A stretch of 17,653 nucleotides of DNA from Acidobacteriaceae bacterium (GTDB lineage: Bacteria; Acidobacteriota; Terriglobia; Terriglobales; Acidobacteriaceae). The stretch is from NCBI GenBank assembly GCA_027364815.1, contig DAHXOQ010000025.1, positions 1-17,653 on the forward strand. Reading direction: 5' to 3'. This document shows positions 6,550 through 14,788 of this stretch, piece by piece. The stretch's first letter is position 1; every line of letters begins with the position of its first letter. The translations under genes and the position numbers were made by a program. The notes beneath the pieces are model-generated. The model was not told where the DNA came from, did no database searches, and saw nothing but the letters and a program-made list of their open reading frames with translations.

Positions 6550-9138
6550 TTAAACGTCCAAATTCCTTACATCCAGCGCATTCTCTTCAATGAATTTGCG
6601 GCGGGCTTCGACGTCTTCGCCCATGAGGGTTGTGAAGATGGTCTCGCACTCGGCAATGTCCTCGAGCCGAACACCCAGGAGCGTTCTGCGCTCAGGATCC
6701 ATGGTGGTTTCCCAAAGCTGCGGCGCAGTCATCTCGCCGAGTCCCTTGTAGCGCTGGACTTGATATTCCTTGCGTCCCTGCTCGATGACAAACTCAAAGA
6801 GCTCGCGGGCGGTCTGCTTCTCAACGGGATCGCGATGAGCACGCACACGCTTGGCTGGCTTGGCTTCGGTAACTGGAGCCTCTGCCGCTTCCGCCGCATC
6901 GTCCACATCATCCTCAGCTACTTCAGCCGGAGTCTTGGTTGCGTATTCAATCAGGAATGGCGGTTCCAGATACTCCTTGATTTGCGCGTATTTAGACATC
7001 ATCTGGCGATACTCCGCGCTCGAAGCAAGCGACCAATCAATCTTGCGCACCGCGTGTTGAACGTCGGTGAATTCGAGGGACCAAGTCTGGTGCTCTTCGT
7101 CCTTTACGGGCTCGCCGATTGATCGAATCTGCAGATCGTCAGCTACTGCGGCAATTTCCTTGCGCAGAGCTTTGAGCTTCTCAGGGACCTTGCCGCTTTC
7201 AGTTGCCGCAAAATCCGCGCGGCTGACCAACTCGGCCTTGGCCAGAATCTCAGTCACTTTTTCATTGCGAATGCGCTTGTCCACCTTGTCGAAGAATCCG
7301 ATGTACTCGTCCAGATGGCCCATGAACTTGGTCAGCGCCGCGCCTTCAATCTTGCTCGCTGCTTCGCCATGACGGACAACCATGCCATCACTGGCGCGCT
7401 TGACCATGACTTTGACGAACTCGCGCTCATCCTTGATGTACTGTTCAAAGCGGCCCTTCTTGATTTTGAAGAGCGGCGGCTGGGCGATGTAGATGTTGCC
7501 TTTTTTGATCAGCTCCGTCATGTGGCGGAAGAAGAAGGTGAGGAGGAGGGTGCGGATGTGCGAACCGTCGACGTCGGCATCCGTCATCAGAATAATTTTG
7601 TTGTAGCGAATCTTCGACGAGTCAAAATCATCCTTGCCGATGCCGCAGCCGAGAGCTGTAATCATCGCGCGGATTTCCTCATGGCCCAGCATTTTGTCGT
7701 AACGCGCCTTCTCGACGTTGAGGATCTTGCCCTTCAGCGGCAGAATCGCCTGGAAGCGGCGATCACGTCCCTGCTTGGCAGTACCGCCTGCGCTTTCACC
7801 CTCGACGAGATAGAGTTCGCAACGCTCCGGATTCCTCTCCGAGCAATCGGCAAGCTTGCCGGGAAGGCCGCCGCCATCGAGGGCGCCTTTGCGGCGGGTG
7901 AGGTCGCGGGCCTTGCGGGCAGCTTCACGAGCACGCGAGGCTTCAATCGCCTTGTTGATGATCTTGCGCGCAATGGGCGGATTCTGTTCGAGGAACATTC
8001 CCAGCCGCTCGTTCACAAACGCCTGCACTGTGCCGGCAATATCCGAATTGAGCTTGCCCTTGGTCTGGCCTTCAAACTGCGGCTGCGAGAGCTTGACGCT
8101 GATCACTGCAACGAGGCCTTCGCGCACATCGTCGCCGGAGAGATTTTCCTTCACCTCCTTGAACAATCCAAGCTGCTGTCCAATCGCATTCACCGTGCGC
8201 GTCAGCGCCGTTCTAAATCCGGATAGATGCGAACCTCCATCGACCGTGTTGATGTTGTTGGCAAAGCTGAAGACCGTTTCCGAGTAGTTGTCGTTGTACT
8301 GCAGTGCAATGTCGATCTCGACATTATCGCGCGAAGCTTCCATCACAATCGGCTTCTCGTGCAGCACGCTTTTGCCTCGGTTCAGATGCTTCACAAATTC
8401 TGAAATTCCGCCTGCATATCTGAACTCGGTCTTGCGCGCCTCGCCCGTTTTTGCATCGGCCGTGCGCTCGTCGGTCAGCGTGATTGCGAGTCCCTTGTTC
8501 AGGAAGGCCATTTCGCGCAGACGCTGCGCCAGCGTATCGTAGTTGAATTCAGTGGTTGTAAAGATCGTCTTGTCGGGCAGAAAATGCACGAGTGTCCCAC
8601 GCTTCTTCGACGCGCCACCCTTGCGCAGTTCGCTCACCGGATCGCCGCAACTGAAGTCCATCTCCCACGTAAATCCATCGCGCCAGATTTCGACATTAAA
8701 TTCCTGGCTCAGCGCGTTCACGCAACTGACACCGACGCCATGCAAACCGCCAGAAACTTTATACGTTGACGCATCGAACTTGCCACCCGCATGGAGCTTC
8801 GTCAGAACCACTTGCACTGCGGGCATCTCCTCGCCATTCGGCAGGGTCTTCATGTCCACAGGAATTCCGCGCCCATCGTCCACGACAGTCACTGAATTGT
8901 CCAGGTGAATCGTGACGTCGATCTTCGTCGCGTACCCCGCCAGGGCTTCGTCGACGGAATTGTCCACGACCTCATAGACCAGGTGATGCAGACCCATTTC
9001 GCCAGTCGAGCCGATGTACATAGCCGGACGCAGACGCACAGCTTCAAGGCCTTCAAGGATCTTGATGTTTTCGCTGGTATAAGTCTTGTTCATGTCGCCG
9101 TTCTGAACGGGCTGAATCTCGTCTTTTTCGTCTTTCAC
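6550..9138 (-). CDS. gyrB: DNA gyrase subunit B
   Basis: An 862-residue ATPase subunit of gyrase, which introduces negative supercoils as a GyrA2B2 complex. GHKL ATPase motifs: EVVDNSVDEALAG (about 56-68), DDGRGIP (about 87-93), GGLHGVGVSCVNALS (about 130-144). The transducer follows (QTKGKLNS near 358-365). TOPRIM: LVEGESAGGTAKQGRDRRFQ (about 444-463) with the catalytic Glu, ILPLKGKILNVEKA, and MTDADVDGSHI (about 518-528) with the Mg-binding Asp residues. The C-terminal QRYKGLGEMTAPQLWETTMD is GyrB-like rather than ParE-like. It carries the long insertion of Gram-negative GyrB, plus a low-complexity acidic and Ala-rich stretch (about 732-773). GTG 9138 is chosen because GAGG (9147-9144) sits 5 nt upstream; the extension to 9243 shows no GyrB similarity. 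No dnaA, recF or gyrA neighbour is present. Confidence 0.97.
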   Translation of the reverse strand: MKDEKDEIQPVQNGDMNKTYTSENIKILEGLEAVRLRPAMYIGSTGEMGLHHLVYEVVDNSVDEALAGYATKIDVTIHLDNSVTVVDDGRGIPVDMKTLPNGEEMPAVQVVLTKLHAGGKFDASTYKVSGGLHGVGVSCVNALSQEFNVEIWRDGFTWEMDFSCGDPVSELRKGGASKKRGTLVHFLPDKTIFTTTEFNYDTLAQRLREMAFLNKGLAITLTDERTADAKTGEARKTEFRYAGGISEFVKHLNRGKSVLHEKPIVMEASRDNVEIDIALQYNDNYSETVFSFANNINTVDGGSHLSGFRTALTRTVNAIGQQLGLFKEVKENLSGDDVREGLVAVISVKLSQPQFEGQTKGKLNSDIAGTVQAFVNERLGMFLEQNPPIARKIINKAIEASRAREAARKARDLTRRKGALDGGGLPGKLADCSERNPERCELYLVEGESAGGTAKQGRDRRFQAILPLKGKILNVEKARYDKMLGHEEIRAMITALGCGIGKDDFDSSKIRYNKIILMTDADVDGSHIRTLLLTFFFRHMTELIKKGNIYIAQPPLFKIKKGRFEQYIKDEREFVKVMVKRASDGMVVRHGEAASKIEGAALTKFMGHLDEYIGFFDKVDKRIRNEKVTEILAKAELVSRADFAATESGKVPEKLKALRKEIAAVADDLQIRSIGEPVKDEEHQTWSLEFTDVQHAVRKIDWSLASSAEYRQMMSKYAQIKEYLEPPFLIEYATKTPAEVAEDDVDDAAEAAEAPVTEAKPAKRVRAHRDPVEKQTARELFEFVIEQGRKEYQVQRYKGLGEMTAPQLWETTMDPERRTLLGVRLEDIAECETIFTTLMGEDVEARRKFIEENALDVRNLDV

Positions 9139-9515
9139 CGTCGCCTCTTCCTGATGGAAACTTTTGCTGCTAATCGCGCGTGCGCAGAAAGATAAATCGG
9201 GGAACCCGCGCAGCGAAGCGAAAATGCCCATAAATCCTTGCAAAATGTGGGATTTTGGGGCAAATTACTCTCTTAATTTTAGCACATTTCAGTCCTGGTT
9301 TTTGACCCGTATTTTAACCGCAAATTAAGCTTGATTCCGGCTTGAAAACGGGGGGAAATTGACCGCTTCAAAGAACTGTTTATGGAGGATTTAGCTTACT
9401 TGCAGGGTGGGACAAAAATGGTAGTGATAATTCACTCATCGCACGCTGCTATGAAGAGATTTTTTTGGAAGCCGCTATACTTCGAATAACCTTTGAGTCG
9501 AAACAGAATAATGAA
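9139..9515. other. Divergent intergenic spacer, gyrB / pabB-pabC
   Basis: A 377-bp AT-richer spacer without a supported gene. It holds the gyrB leader and its candidate extended -10 element. On the plus strand, TTGACC (9359-9364) resembles a -35 box but lacks a convincing -10 at the right spacing. A 35-codon ORF (9382-9489) has no ribosome site and was not accepted. Confidence 0.5.
9276..9284 (-). promoter_or_regulatory. gyrB: Candidate extended -10 promoter of gyrB
   Basis: On the minus strand TGC followed by TAAAAT (9284-9276) forms an extended -10 element. No good -35 lies 16-18 bp upstream, as is common for extended -10 promoters. It predicts a leader of about 130 nt before GTG 9138. Confidence 0.35.
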
Positions 9516-11345
9516 ATGAAAACTTACACACAGTTTCCCGCCCGATACTACTCAATGGTTCACGCGAACCCGGGCAGCATACTGCTTCAAACGGCGCGAT
9601 TTGATGCGGAAAATTATCGCAGCTATCTTTTTACGCGGCCGGTGCGTATGCTCACGGCTCAAAGTACGCTCTTCGAGGAGATTGATGCGGCATTGGCATG
9701 CGGAAACTATGTAGCCGGGTTTTATTCCTACGAGTGCGGAGAAAGCCTCAGGAATTTGGGCAATTGCACAGTAAATAACACGAGCATTCCGAAGTATTGG
9801 CTTGGCGTATATTCAAAGGCCTATATTTTTAATCATCTGACAGGTGAATTTGAGGGCGAAGCGCCGGATGATTTTCTTGCGGGCGAGCCTGACAATCGTT
9901 TTGAAATCCAGAACCTGCGCTTCGGTTTAGAAGAGAAGAGCTATGGCGAAAAAATTGCAGTGATACAGGAGTACATACGCGCGGGCGACACCTATCAGGT
10001 GAACTTCACAGACCGGGTGCGGTTCGAGTTCACTGGCTCTGCGATGGCAATGTTTGCAAGGCTGGCGGACGCCCAGCCGGTTGCGTACAGCGCGTTTCTT
10101 CATGGAGAGAATTGGCAGATACTTTCTTTTTCTCCGGAGCTTTTCTTTCGTCAGAAGAACCGAAAGATACTAACGCGTCCGATGAAAGGCACGGCGCCGC
10201 GAGGCGCGACTCTGGAGGAGGACAAAAGAATAGCCTGGTGGCTAGAAAACGACATCAAGAATCGCAGTGAAAATGTGATGATTGTGGACTTGATGCGCAA
10301 TGATCTGGGGCGCATCTGCGAGTTTGGAAGCGTGCGAGTGGACGAACTTTTTCATGTTGAGAAATACGAGACGCTCTTTCAGATGACTTCAGAGGTTTCT
10401 GGTACGTTACGTCCGGAGATGCGTTACGGCGAGATATTCGAGAGCCTTTTTCCGTGTGGTTCAGTAACTGGAGCGCCGAAGCACCGGACGATGGAGATTA
10501 TTCAAGATCTGGAGCAAGGACCACGCGGAGTTTACACGGGCGCAATCGGATTCTTTTCGCCAGCGCAGGAGGCAGTCTTCAGCGTGCCGATACGAACGGT
10601 TGTGATTGAGAACAACTGCGGAGCGATGGGGGTGGGCGGGGGTATCGTCATTGATTCACAGGCAAAAGACGAGTTTGATGAGTGCCAACTGAAGTACGAG
10701 TTTCTGACACGACGTGACGAGGCATTCGAACTGCTTGAAAGTATTCTTTGGAACGAAGGTTACAGTTTTTTGCCGTTGCACCTGGAGCGAATGGAATCAT
10801 CGGCAACATATTTTGGATTTAACTATGATCGCAACTCCATTTTTGAGGCATTGAAGGTTGAGGAGAGGCAATTTGCATTTGGAGCGGCGTACAAGGTGAG
10901 AGTTTTGCTGGCGCGTACGGGTGCGGTGAAGGTTACGCACAGTGCGGTTGGGAAAGAGGCTGGGACAGGCAAGGCCGCGCTTTCTGCGGTCAGGGTCTCA
11001 TCGGGGGATCGATTCTTGCGGCATAAGACGACACGACGAAAACTATACGACCAGCAATACGCACAGGCTTTGCGAGAAGGCTATGATGAGGTGCTGTTTC
11101 TGAACGAATCGAACGAGTTAACCGAGGGGGCCATCAGTAATTTGTTTATCGAGAAAGAAGGCCGTTGGTTTACGCCCCCGGTTGAATGCGGATTGCTGCC
11201 AGGGGTTTATCGGCGGCATCTGCTTGAAACCAAGCCTGGGGCTGAAGAGAGAAGGTTGCAGCTCGAAGATCTTGCTTTGGCGGACGCAATTTACATTTGC
11301 AATGCTGTACGTGGATGCAGGAGAGTAAGGCTGGAAAGTTTTTAA
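9516..11345 (+). CDS. pabB: Fused aminodeoxychorismate synthase component I / aminodeoxychorismate lyase (PabB-PabC)
   Basis: A 609-residue two-domain enzyme for p-aminobenzoate, the folate precursor. PabB part (about 1-400): VIQEYIRAGDTYQVNFTDRV (about 149-168), RPMKGTAPRG with the PabB-type active-site Lys near 224 (TrpE has a different residue there), VMIVDLMRNDLGR (about 254-266), CGSVTGAPKHRTMEII (about 314-329) and GVGGGIVIDS. PabC part (about 410-609, class IV PLP fold): FLPLHLERMESSATYFGF, RHKTTRR with the PLP Lys near 504, ELTEGAISNLF and VECGLLPGVYRR. It converts chorismate plus ammonia to aminodeoxychorismate and then to PABA; the PabA glutaminase is not in the window. ATG 9516 lacks a clear ribosome site. 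TTG 9465, behind AGAG, would add 17 residues and cannot be excluded. The gene uses ATA (at least eight in the first ~380 codons) and CGA/AGG codons more freely than its neighbours. Confidence 0.93.
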   Translation: MKTYTQFPARYYSMVHANPGSILLQTARFDAENYRSYLFTRPVRMLTAQSTLFEEIDAALACGNYVAGFYSYECGESLRNLGNCTVNNTSIPKYWLGVYSKAYIFNHLTGEFEGEAPDDFLAGEPDNRFEIQNLRFGLEEKSYGEKIAVIQEYIRAGDTYQVNFTDRVRFEFTGSAMAMFARLADAQPVAYSAFLHGENWQILSFSPELFFRQKNRKILTRPMKGTAPRGATLEEDKRIAWWLENDIKNRSENVMIVDLMRNDLGRICEFGSVRVDELFHVEKYETLFQMTSEVSGTLRPEMRYGEIFESLFPCGSVTGAPKHRTMEIIQDLEQGPRGVYTGAIGFFSPAQEAVFSVPIRTVVIENNCGAMGVGGGIVIDSQAKDEFDECQLKYEFLTRRDEAFELLESILWNEGYSFLPLHLERMESSATYFGFNYDRNSIFEALKVEERQFAFGAAYKVRVLLARTGAVKVTHSAVGKEAGTGKAALSAVRVSSGDRFLRHKTTRRKLYDQQYAQALREGYDEVLFLNESNELTEGAISNLFIEKEGRWFTPPVECGLLPGVYRRHLLETKPGAEERRLQLEDLALADAIYICNAVRGCRRVRLESF

Positions 11346-11598
11346 GCACGGGCTGAGGCACATGAAGATATTTATGATGGCCAAGACGGCGCTTTGCGTA
11401 AGTTGATGTTCACACTCTTTTAGCAAGTTAGCAGCAGTAGAAAACTTGAGTTGGTAACCCGGCGAGAAGTCAGGCCATTCAATCATCAGCACAAAAACAA
11501 ATTGTTGGTGAGAGGATGATGGCAGAGACCCATCTTTTCCGCATAAAAAAGCCGGAAAGGATGGGGACCTGACGATCGGGAGTGTACGTTCTTTGAGC
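11346..11598. other. Convergent spacer, pabB-pabC / OmpA-like
   Basis: A 253-bp spacer between converging genes. The only structure seen is the hairpin at 11529-11565. No ORF with start signals and no RNA gene is recognisable. Confidence 0.5.
11529..11565. terminator. Hairpin, candidate terminator between convergent genes
   Basis: A 13-bp stem, cccatcttttccg (11529-11541) with cggaaaggatggg (11553-11565), containing one G-T pair and an 11-nt loop. It lies between pabB-pabC and the OmpA-like gene. No T-run follows on either strand, so intrinsic termination is uncertain. Confidence 0.4.
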
Positions 11599-12867
11599 TT
11601 ACTTCGCCTTCGCAGTACAAGCCGGGTTAGCAATCTCCACACGTCGATTCTTCGCTCTTCCCGCATCTGTCGAATTGTCGGCAATTGGCTTGGTCTTGCC
11701 ATAGCCCTTCGCCGTCAAACGCGCCGCGGCAACTCCGTGCCCGGTTAGCCAGGTTACGACAGCTTTGGCGCGCGCTTCTGAAAGCGTTTGATTGTAGGCA
11801 TCGCCGCCTACGTTATCCGTGTGCCCTTGAATCTCGAGCTTGAGGGTCGGGTTCTTCTTCAGAAGATCCAGAATCTGTTGCAACACCGGATCGCTGGCCG
11901 CCTGCAGCGTGGACTTGTTGAAGTCGAAGAGCACACCATAGATTGCGACGTGACAGTTAGCCTCAAGATCTTTGGCCAGGTTTTTGGTTTCGTTGCCGGC
12001 GTCGGCGACACGAATTTCGTAAGTATCATTCTTGTGCAGTGACGCCCACAGGTTGCGGCCATTCTTCGTGAAGTGCGCCGTGATGACAACGTCGGCGCTC
12101 ATGCTTTCACTCAATATGGTCCAGCCTGCTGCCGTAAGCGCATCATGATAAGCCATGCGAAACAATTTATTTGATAGCCCATCCGCTGGTTGATAGTAAT
12201 CCTTGATGATTGAGCTGGAAGCGACTAACTCCTGCGCAGCGGCACCTTGGATGGAGACATAAAACGGCGTAGTATCCGGTGCACTGCTTCTGAATTTGGA
12301 TCCTGGCAACGGTCCCAGCCACGGAAAGTCGCCCGCGTTAGCGTTCACCAGCTCTGGGGTTGCTGCTGGGGTCTTCAGTGTGAACTTGAAAGGCATCGGC
12401 GCAATCTCGACGATGTCAATAGTGCCGCGCTCAGGATCTCCAGGTTCGACTGTAGCCCATGCCTCCACTCCATCTTTCTGGTAATGTGCGAGCATCGCGA
12501 TTTCGCCGGTAGGCCATTCATGCACAGATGTCCATCCGTTGTTGAGGAATGCCGGTTTGATGATCGCCCAGATCGCTTCTCTGGTCATGGCACCCTGAAG
12601 AATGATGGGAAACTGCCAATGCTTTCCACGGGTCATTTTGCCGAAGGCAGTATTCCCCAGATTTCCTTCCGGCATGAGCAGTTCGGTCCAGGGCTCATAC
12701 GTGACGCGGTAAGGTTTGCCAATCTTATACAGAAAGGTCAACTCGGGCGGCATAGGCAAATCCTGCGCCATAACGGGGAGGGTGATGAAAGCAAGCAATG
12801 CGGCAATAAACACGAAGCGCAAACGGGAGGCAGATATCACAAAGAGCGAGAGTGCAATAGATTGCAT
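11599..12867 (-). CDS. OmpA-family envelope protein with duplicated N-terminal module
   Basis: A 422-residue exported protein. Signal peptide: FVFIAALLAFITLPVMA, cleavage near residue 35 before QDLP. The C-terminal OmpA/MotB peptidoglycan-binding domain (about 315-415) has VLFDFNKSTL, LEIQGHTDNVGGDAYNQTLS, RAKAVVTWLTGHGV, LTAKGYGKTKPIADN and GRAKNRRVEI, including the diaminopimelate-contacting Asp (GHTD) and Arg (NRRVE) positions. The N-terminal ~280 residues are not a beta-barrel I recognise. They look like two copies of one module, each with GWT, then AH(Y/F)xK(D/N)G and WA(T/S)(V/L). No lipobox Cys is seen, so it is soluble periplasmic or outer-membrane-associated. ATG 12867 has GAGG 5 nt upstream, which decides the start over 12897. 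Function beyond cell-wall anchoring is unknown. Confidence 0.85.
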   Translation of the reverse strand: MQSIALSLFVISASRLRFVFIAALLAFITLPVMAQDLPMPPELTFLYKIGKPYRVTYEPWTELLMPEGNLGNTAFGKMTRGKHWQFPIILQGAMTREAIWAIIKPAFLNNGWTSVHEWPTGEIAMLAHYQKDGVEAWATVEPGDPERGTIDIVEIAPMPFKFTLKTPAATPELVNANAGDFPWLGPLPGSKFRSSAPDTTPFYVSIQGAAAQELVASSSIIKDYYQPADGLSNKLFRMAYHDALTAAGWTILSESMSADVVITAHFTKNGRNLWASLHKNDTYEIRVADAGNETKNLAKDLEANCHVAIYGVLFDFNKSTLQAASDPVLQQILDLLKKNPTLKLEIQGHTDNVGGDAYNQTLSEARAKAVVTWLTGHGVAAARLTAKGYGKTKPIADNSTDAGRAKNRRVEIANPACTAKAK

Positions 12868-13253
12868 AGACACCTCGGAGTGCTTCGAGGGTAACACGCG
12901 CGTGTTGTATTTCGTTTGTAATTTCTAGCTGTCAGCAATTCAATTTGAAGCGACAAGTTGTTCAATGTGTGATTTTTATATCCCAATCTATTACAGAACC
13001 ATGTGGAGTGGTGAGGAGACTGCCGAGCCTCTCGGAGAGTTAACACGAAAATGCTCACGGCTGCACTGCGCAGCACATTCAAGCTCATCACATAAATTCA
13101 TTTCATTGTTCCAAAATGCTCATTCCTAGCGACTTGGTGCGGCTATCATCTACCCAAATCAGTAGTTTGTATCTTTGCGAAACGGGTAATAGCATGCAAG
13201 CGAAAGAACCAAGTTCAGAATGAATCAAATCTAAACGCCGTGAGCTTGAATAA
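12868..13253. other. Divergent intergenic spacer, OmpA-like / antiporter
   Basis: A 386-bp spacer between divergent genes. It contains the candidate promoter of the OmpA-like gene, a small hairpin CCGAG-CCT-CTCGG (13023-13035), and two copies of AAAATGCTCA (13048-13057 and 13113-13122). No plus-strand promoter for the antiporter is convincing, and no gene is supported. Confidence 0.5.
12915..12943 (-). promoter_or_regulatory. Candidate promoter of the OmpA-like gene
   Basis: On the minus strand TTGAAT (12943-12938) and TACAAA (12920-12915) are spaced 17 bp apart, each 4/6 to consensus. They predict a leader of about 40 nt containing GAGG before ATG 12867. Confidence 0.3.
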
Positions 13254-14546
13254 ATGACAAATTCAGAACTGACTCAGGTTCTATTTCTACTATTGCTATT
13301 GGTTGGCCTTGCGCAATTATTTGGCTGGCTTTTCGTAAAAATGCGGCAGCCTAAAGTCGTCGGTGAAATACTCGCCGGAGTCGTACTCGGCAACGCACTC
13401 ATCGGACGCTTGCCCTTTGCGGCCCACTTCATTGAGAGCGCCAAACATCAAGGCAACGTTTTGGATTTTGTTTATTGGCTGGGTCTGCTGCTGCTGATGT
13501 TCCTGGCCGGTGCAGAAACACAGCAACTTTTCACTCGTGGCGAGCGACGCCAGGTTGCATGGCTCATCATTGTCGGTACTGGTCTTCCATTCGCCCTCGG
13601 ATTACTCTTCTCACCGTGGCTGATCAGGCCATCGATGGCAGGCCCAAACGGCAATCGCATCTCGCTGACAATTATCCTTGCGGTTGGCGTAGCCGTGACT
13701 TCAGTTCCGGTTGTCTCCAAAATTTTCGCCGATCTCAAAATTCTTCACACGCGTTTCGCGCGGCTGGTTCTCAGTGTTGCTGTCCTTGAAGATATTGTTC
13801 TTTGGCTTGCCCTGGCGGTTGCAACGGCGGCGGCGGGTAAGGCTGTCCTTGATCCACGCGCCATGAGCTATCATCTCCTTGCAACTGTGGCCTTTTTTGT
13901 TCTGGGCTTGACCATCGTTCCGCACTTGATTAAACGCGTCAACAAGGCGCAATTCAATGTTCTGGCCAGACATTCTCCCGCTGGCTACGCGATTGCAGTC
14001 TTGCTTGCCTACTGCGTTGTTGCTGGAGCGCTTGATATCAGTCTCGTCTTCGCAGCCTTCCTCGCGGGATTCGCCGTTGTGCATAAGAAGCGCCGACTAT
14101 TCGCTGATGCGCTTGATGCCATCGGAAAAATCTCCTTCGCCTTCTTCATTCCCGTTTACTTCGCTGTCGTTGGCCTGAAGCTGGACCTGGTCCGCGGCGT
14201 CTCGCTTTGGATGATGCTCTCCTTCATTGCCGTAACTTGCATCGTCAAGGTATTTTCCGTTTCACTTGCGGCCCGTTTTGCCGGCTTTCGCGGATTGGAC
14301 CTGGCAAATCTAGCCATCACCACCAACGCGCGCGGAGGCCCGGGCATCGTGTTGGCGAGTGTCGCCTTCGATGCCGGTATTATCAGTTCGAAGTTCTATA
14401 CAACGCTGGTAGTGGCTGCCGTCATCACTTCGCAATTTGCCGGTGCATGGTTGGCCTACGTTCTGCGCAAAGGATGGCCACTGCTCATGCCAACGGTCCC
14501 GGATAGATTAGCTGAGACGCCGCAATTAATCAGCAATGAGTTATAG
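13254..14546 (+). CDS. CPA2-type cation/proton antiporter (Na+/H+ exchanger domain)
   Basis: A 430-residue polytopic inner-membrane protein with about 12 hydrophobic segments filling its length. Early signature: VKMRQPKVVGEILAGVVLGN (about 29-48), as in KefB/NapA/GerN-like exchangers. The core carries ILAVGVAVTSVPVVSKIFAD (about 141-160) and LSVAVLEDIVLWLALAV (about 173-189). This Thr-rich broken-helix segment followed by an acidic motif (ED) corresponds to the ion-binding region of the fold. ANLAITTNARGGPGIVLASV forms the other half. It would exchange Na+ or K+ for H+; the ion cannot be told from sequence. No TrkA/RCK regulatory domain follows, so it is the short form. The start has only a weak ribosome site (TGAG), but no better in-frame start precedes the conserved N-terminal helix. 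Confidence 0.85.
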   Translation: MTNSELTQVLFLLLLLVGLAQLFGWLFVKMRQPKVVGEILAGVVLGNALIGRLPFAAHFIESAKHQGNVLDFVYWLGLLLLMFLAGAETQQLFTRGERRQVAWLIIVGTGLPFALGLLFSPWLIRPSMAGPNGNRISLTIILAVGVAVTSVPVVSKIFADLKILHTRFARLVLSVAVLEDIVLWLALAVATAAAGKAVLDPRAMSYHLLATVAFFVLGLTIVPHLIKRVNKAQFNVLARHSPAGYAIAVLLAYCVVAGALDISLVFAAFLAGFAVVHKKRRLFADALDAIGKISFAFFIPVYFAVVGLKLDLVRGVSLWMMLSFIAVTCIVKVFSVSLAARFAGFRGLDLANLAITTNARGGPGIVLASVAFDAGIISSKFYTTLVVAAVITSQFAGAWLAYVLRKGWPLLMPTVPDRLAETPQLISNEL

Positions 14547-14563
14547 GTGTGCCTTTCTTTTAG

Positions 14564-14616
14564 GACCACTCAATACGTGAGGCGAATTAGAGTCTCTATT
14601 CCGTGATTGAGTAGTC
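14564..14616. repeat. Imperfect palindrome / structured element downstream of the antiporter
   Basis: GACCACTCAAT (14564-14574) pairs with ATTGAGTAGTC (14606-14616) over 11 bp with one mismatch. Inside lies a second near-palindrome, GAATTAGAG / CTCTATTC (14584-14600). There is no T-run directly after it on either strand. It could be a transcript-end structure or a small palindromic repeat, in the convergent spacer before the RND gene. Confidence 0.4.
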
Positions 14617-14788
14617 ACTCATTCCCTGACACCTGACAACTGATAACTATTTTTTCAAGATGGCTCACTAATCGATAACCATACCCTATTTTTCGCACAA
14701 AATGGTCAACGATTCAGCACCGGGGAAAGTTTTACGTCAACTTTAAAATTCAATCAACGCCTGGCTGCAAGAAACATGCAACTAATAA

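Noticed and set aside
6418..8226. Long plus-strand ORFs opposite gyrB (6418-7122, 7315-8226)
   Set aside because: They are antisense shadows of the strongly conserved gyrB reading frame and have no protein family character.
9139..9243. N-terminal extension of GyrB to 9243
   Set aside because: The extra 35 residues have no GyrB character. GTG 9138 with GAGG 5 nt upstream gives the normal N-terminus.
9382..9489. 35-codon plus-strand ORF between gyrB and pabB-pabC
   Set aside because: No ribosome site, and a composition like random sequence; it overlaps the upstream region of pabB-pabC.
9465..9515. TTG 9465 as pabB-pabC start
   Set aside because: A TTG start with a modest AGAG signal, and the extra 17 residues have no family similarity. 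Kept as an alternative only.
11118..11702. 194-codon minus-strand ORF across the pabB-pabC end and the OmpA-like end
   Set aside because: It overlaps two well-supported genes and the hairpin between them, has low-complexity content and no start signal.
12247..12894. 215-codon plus-strand ORF opposite the OmpA-like gene
   Set aside because: Antisense of a gene with signal peptide, ribosome site and recognised domain.
13023..13035. Small hairpin CCGAG-CCT-CTCGG as a terminator
   Set aside because: Only 5 bp, no T-run, and it lies between divergent genes where no terminator is expected.
13048..13122. Two AAAATGCTCA direct repeats as operators
   Set aside because: Only two 10-bp copies 65 bp apart; too little to distinguish from chance.
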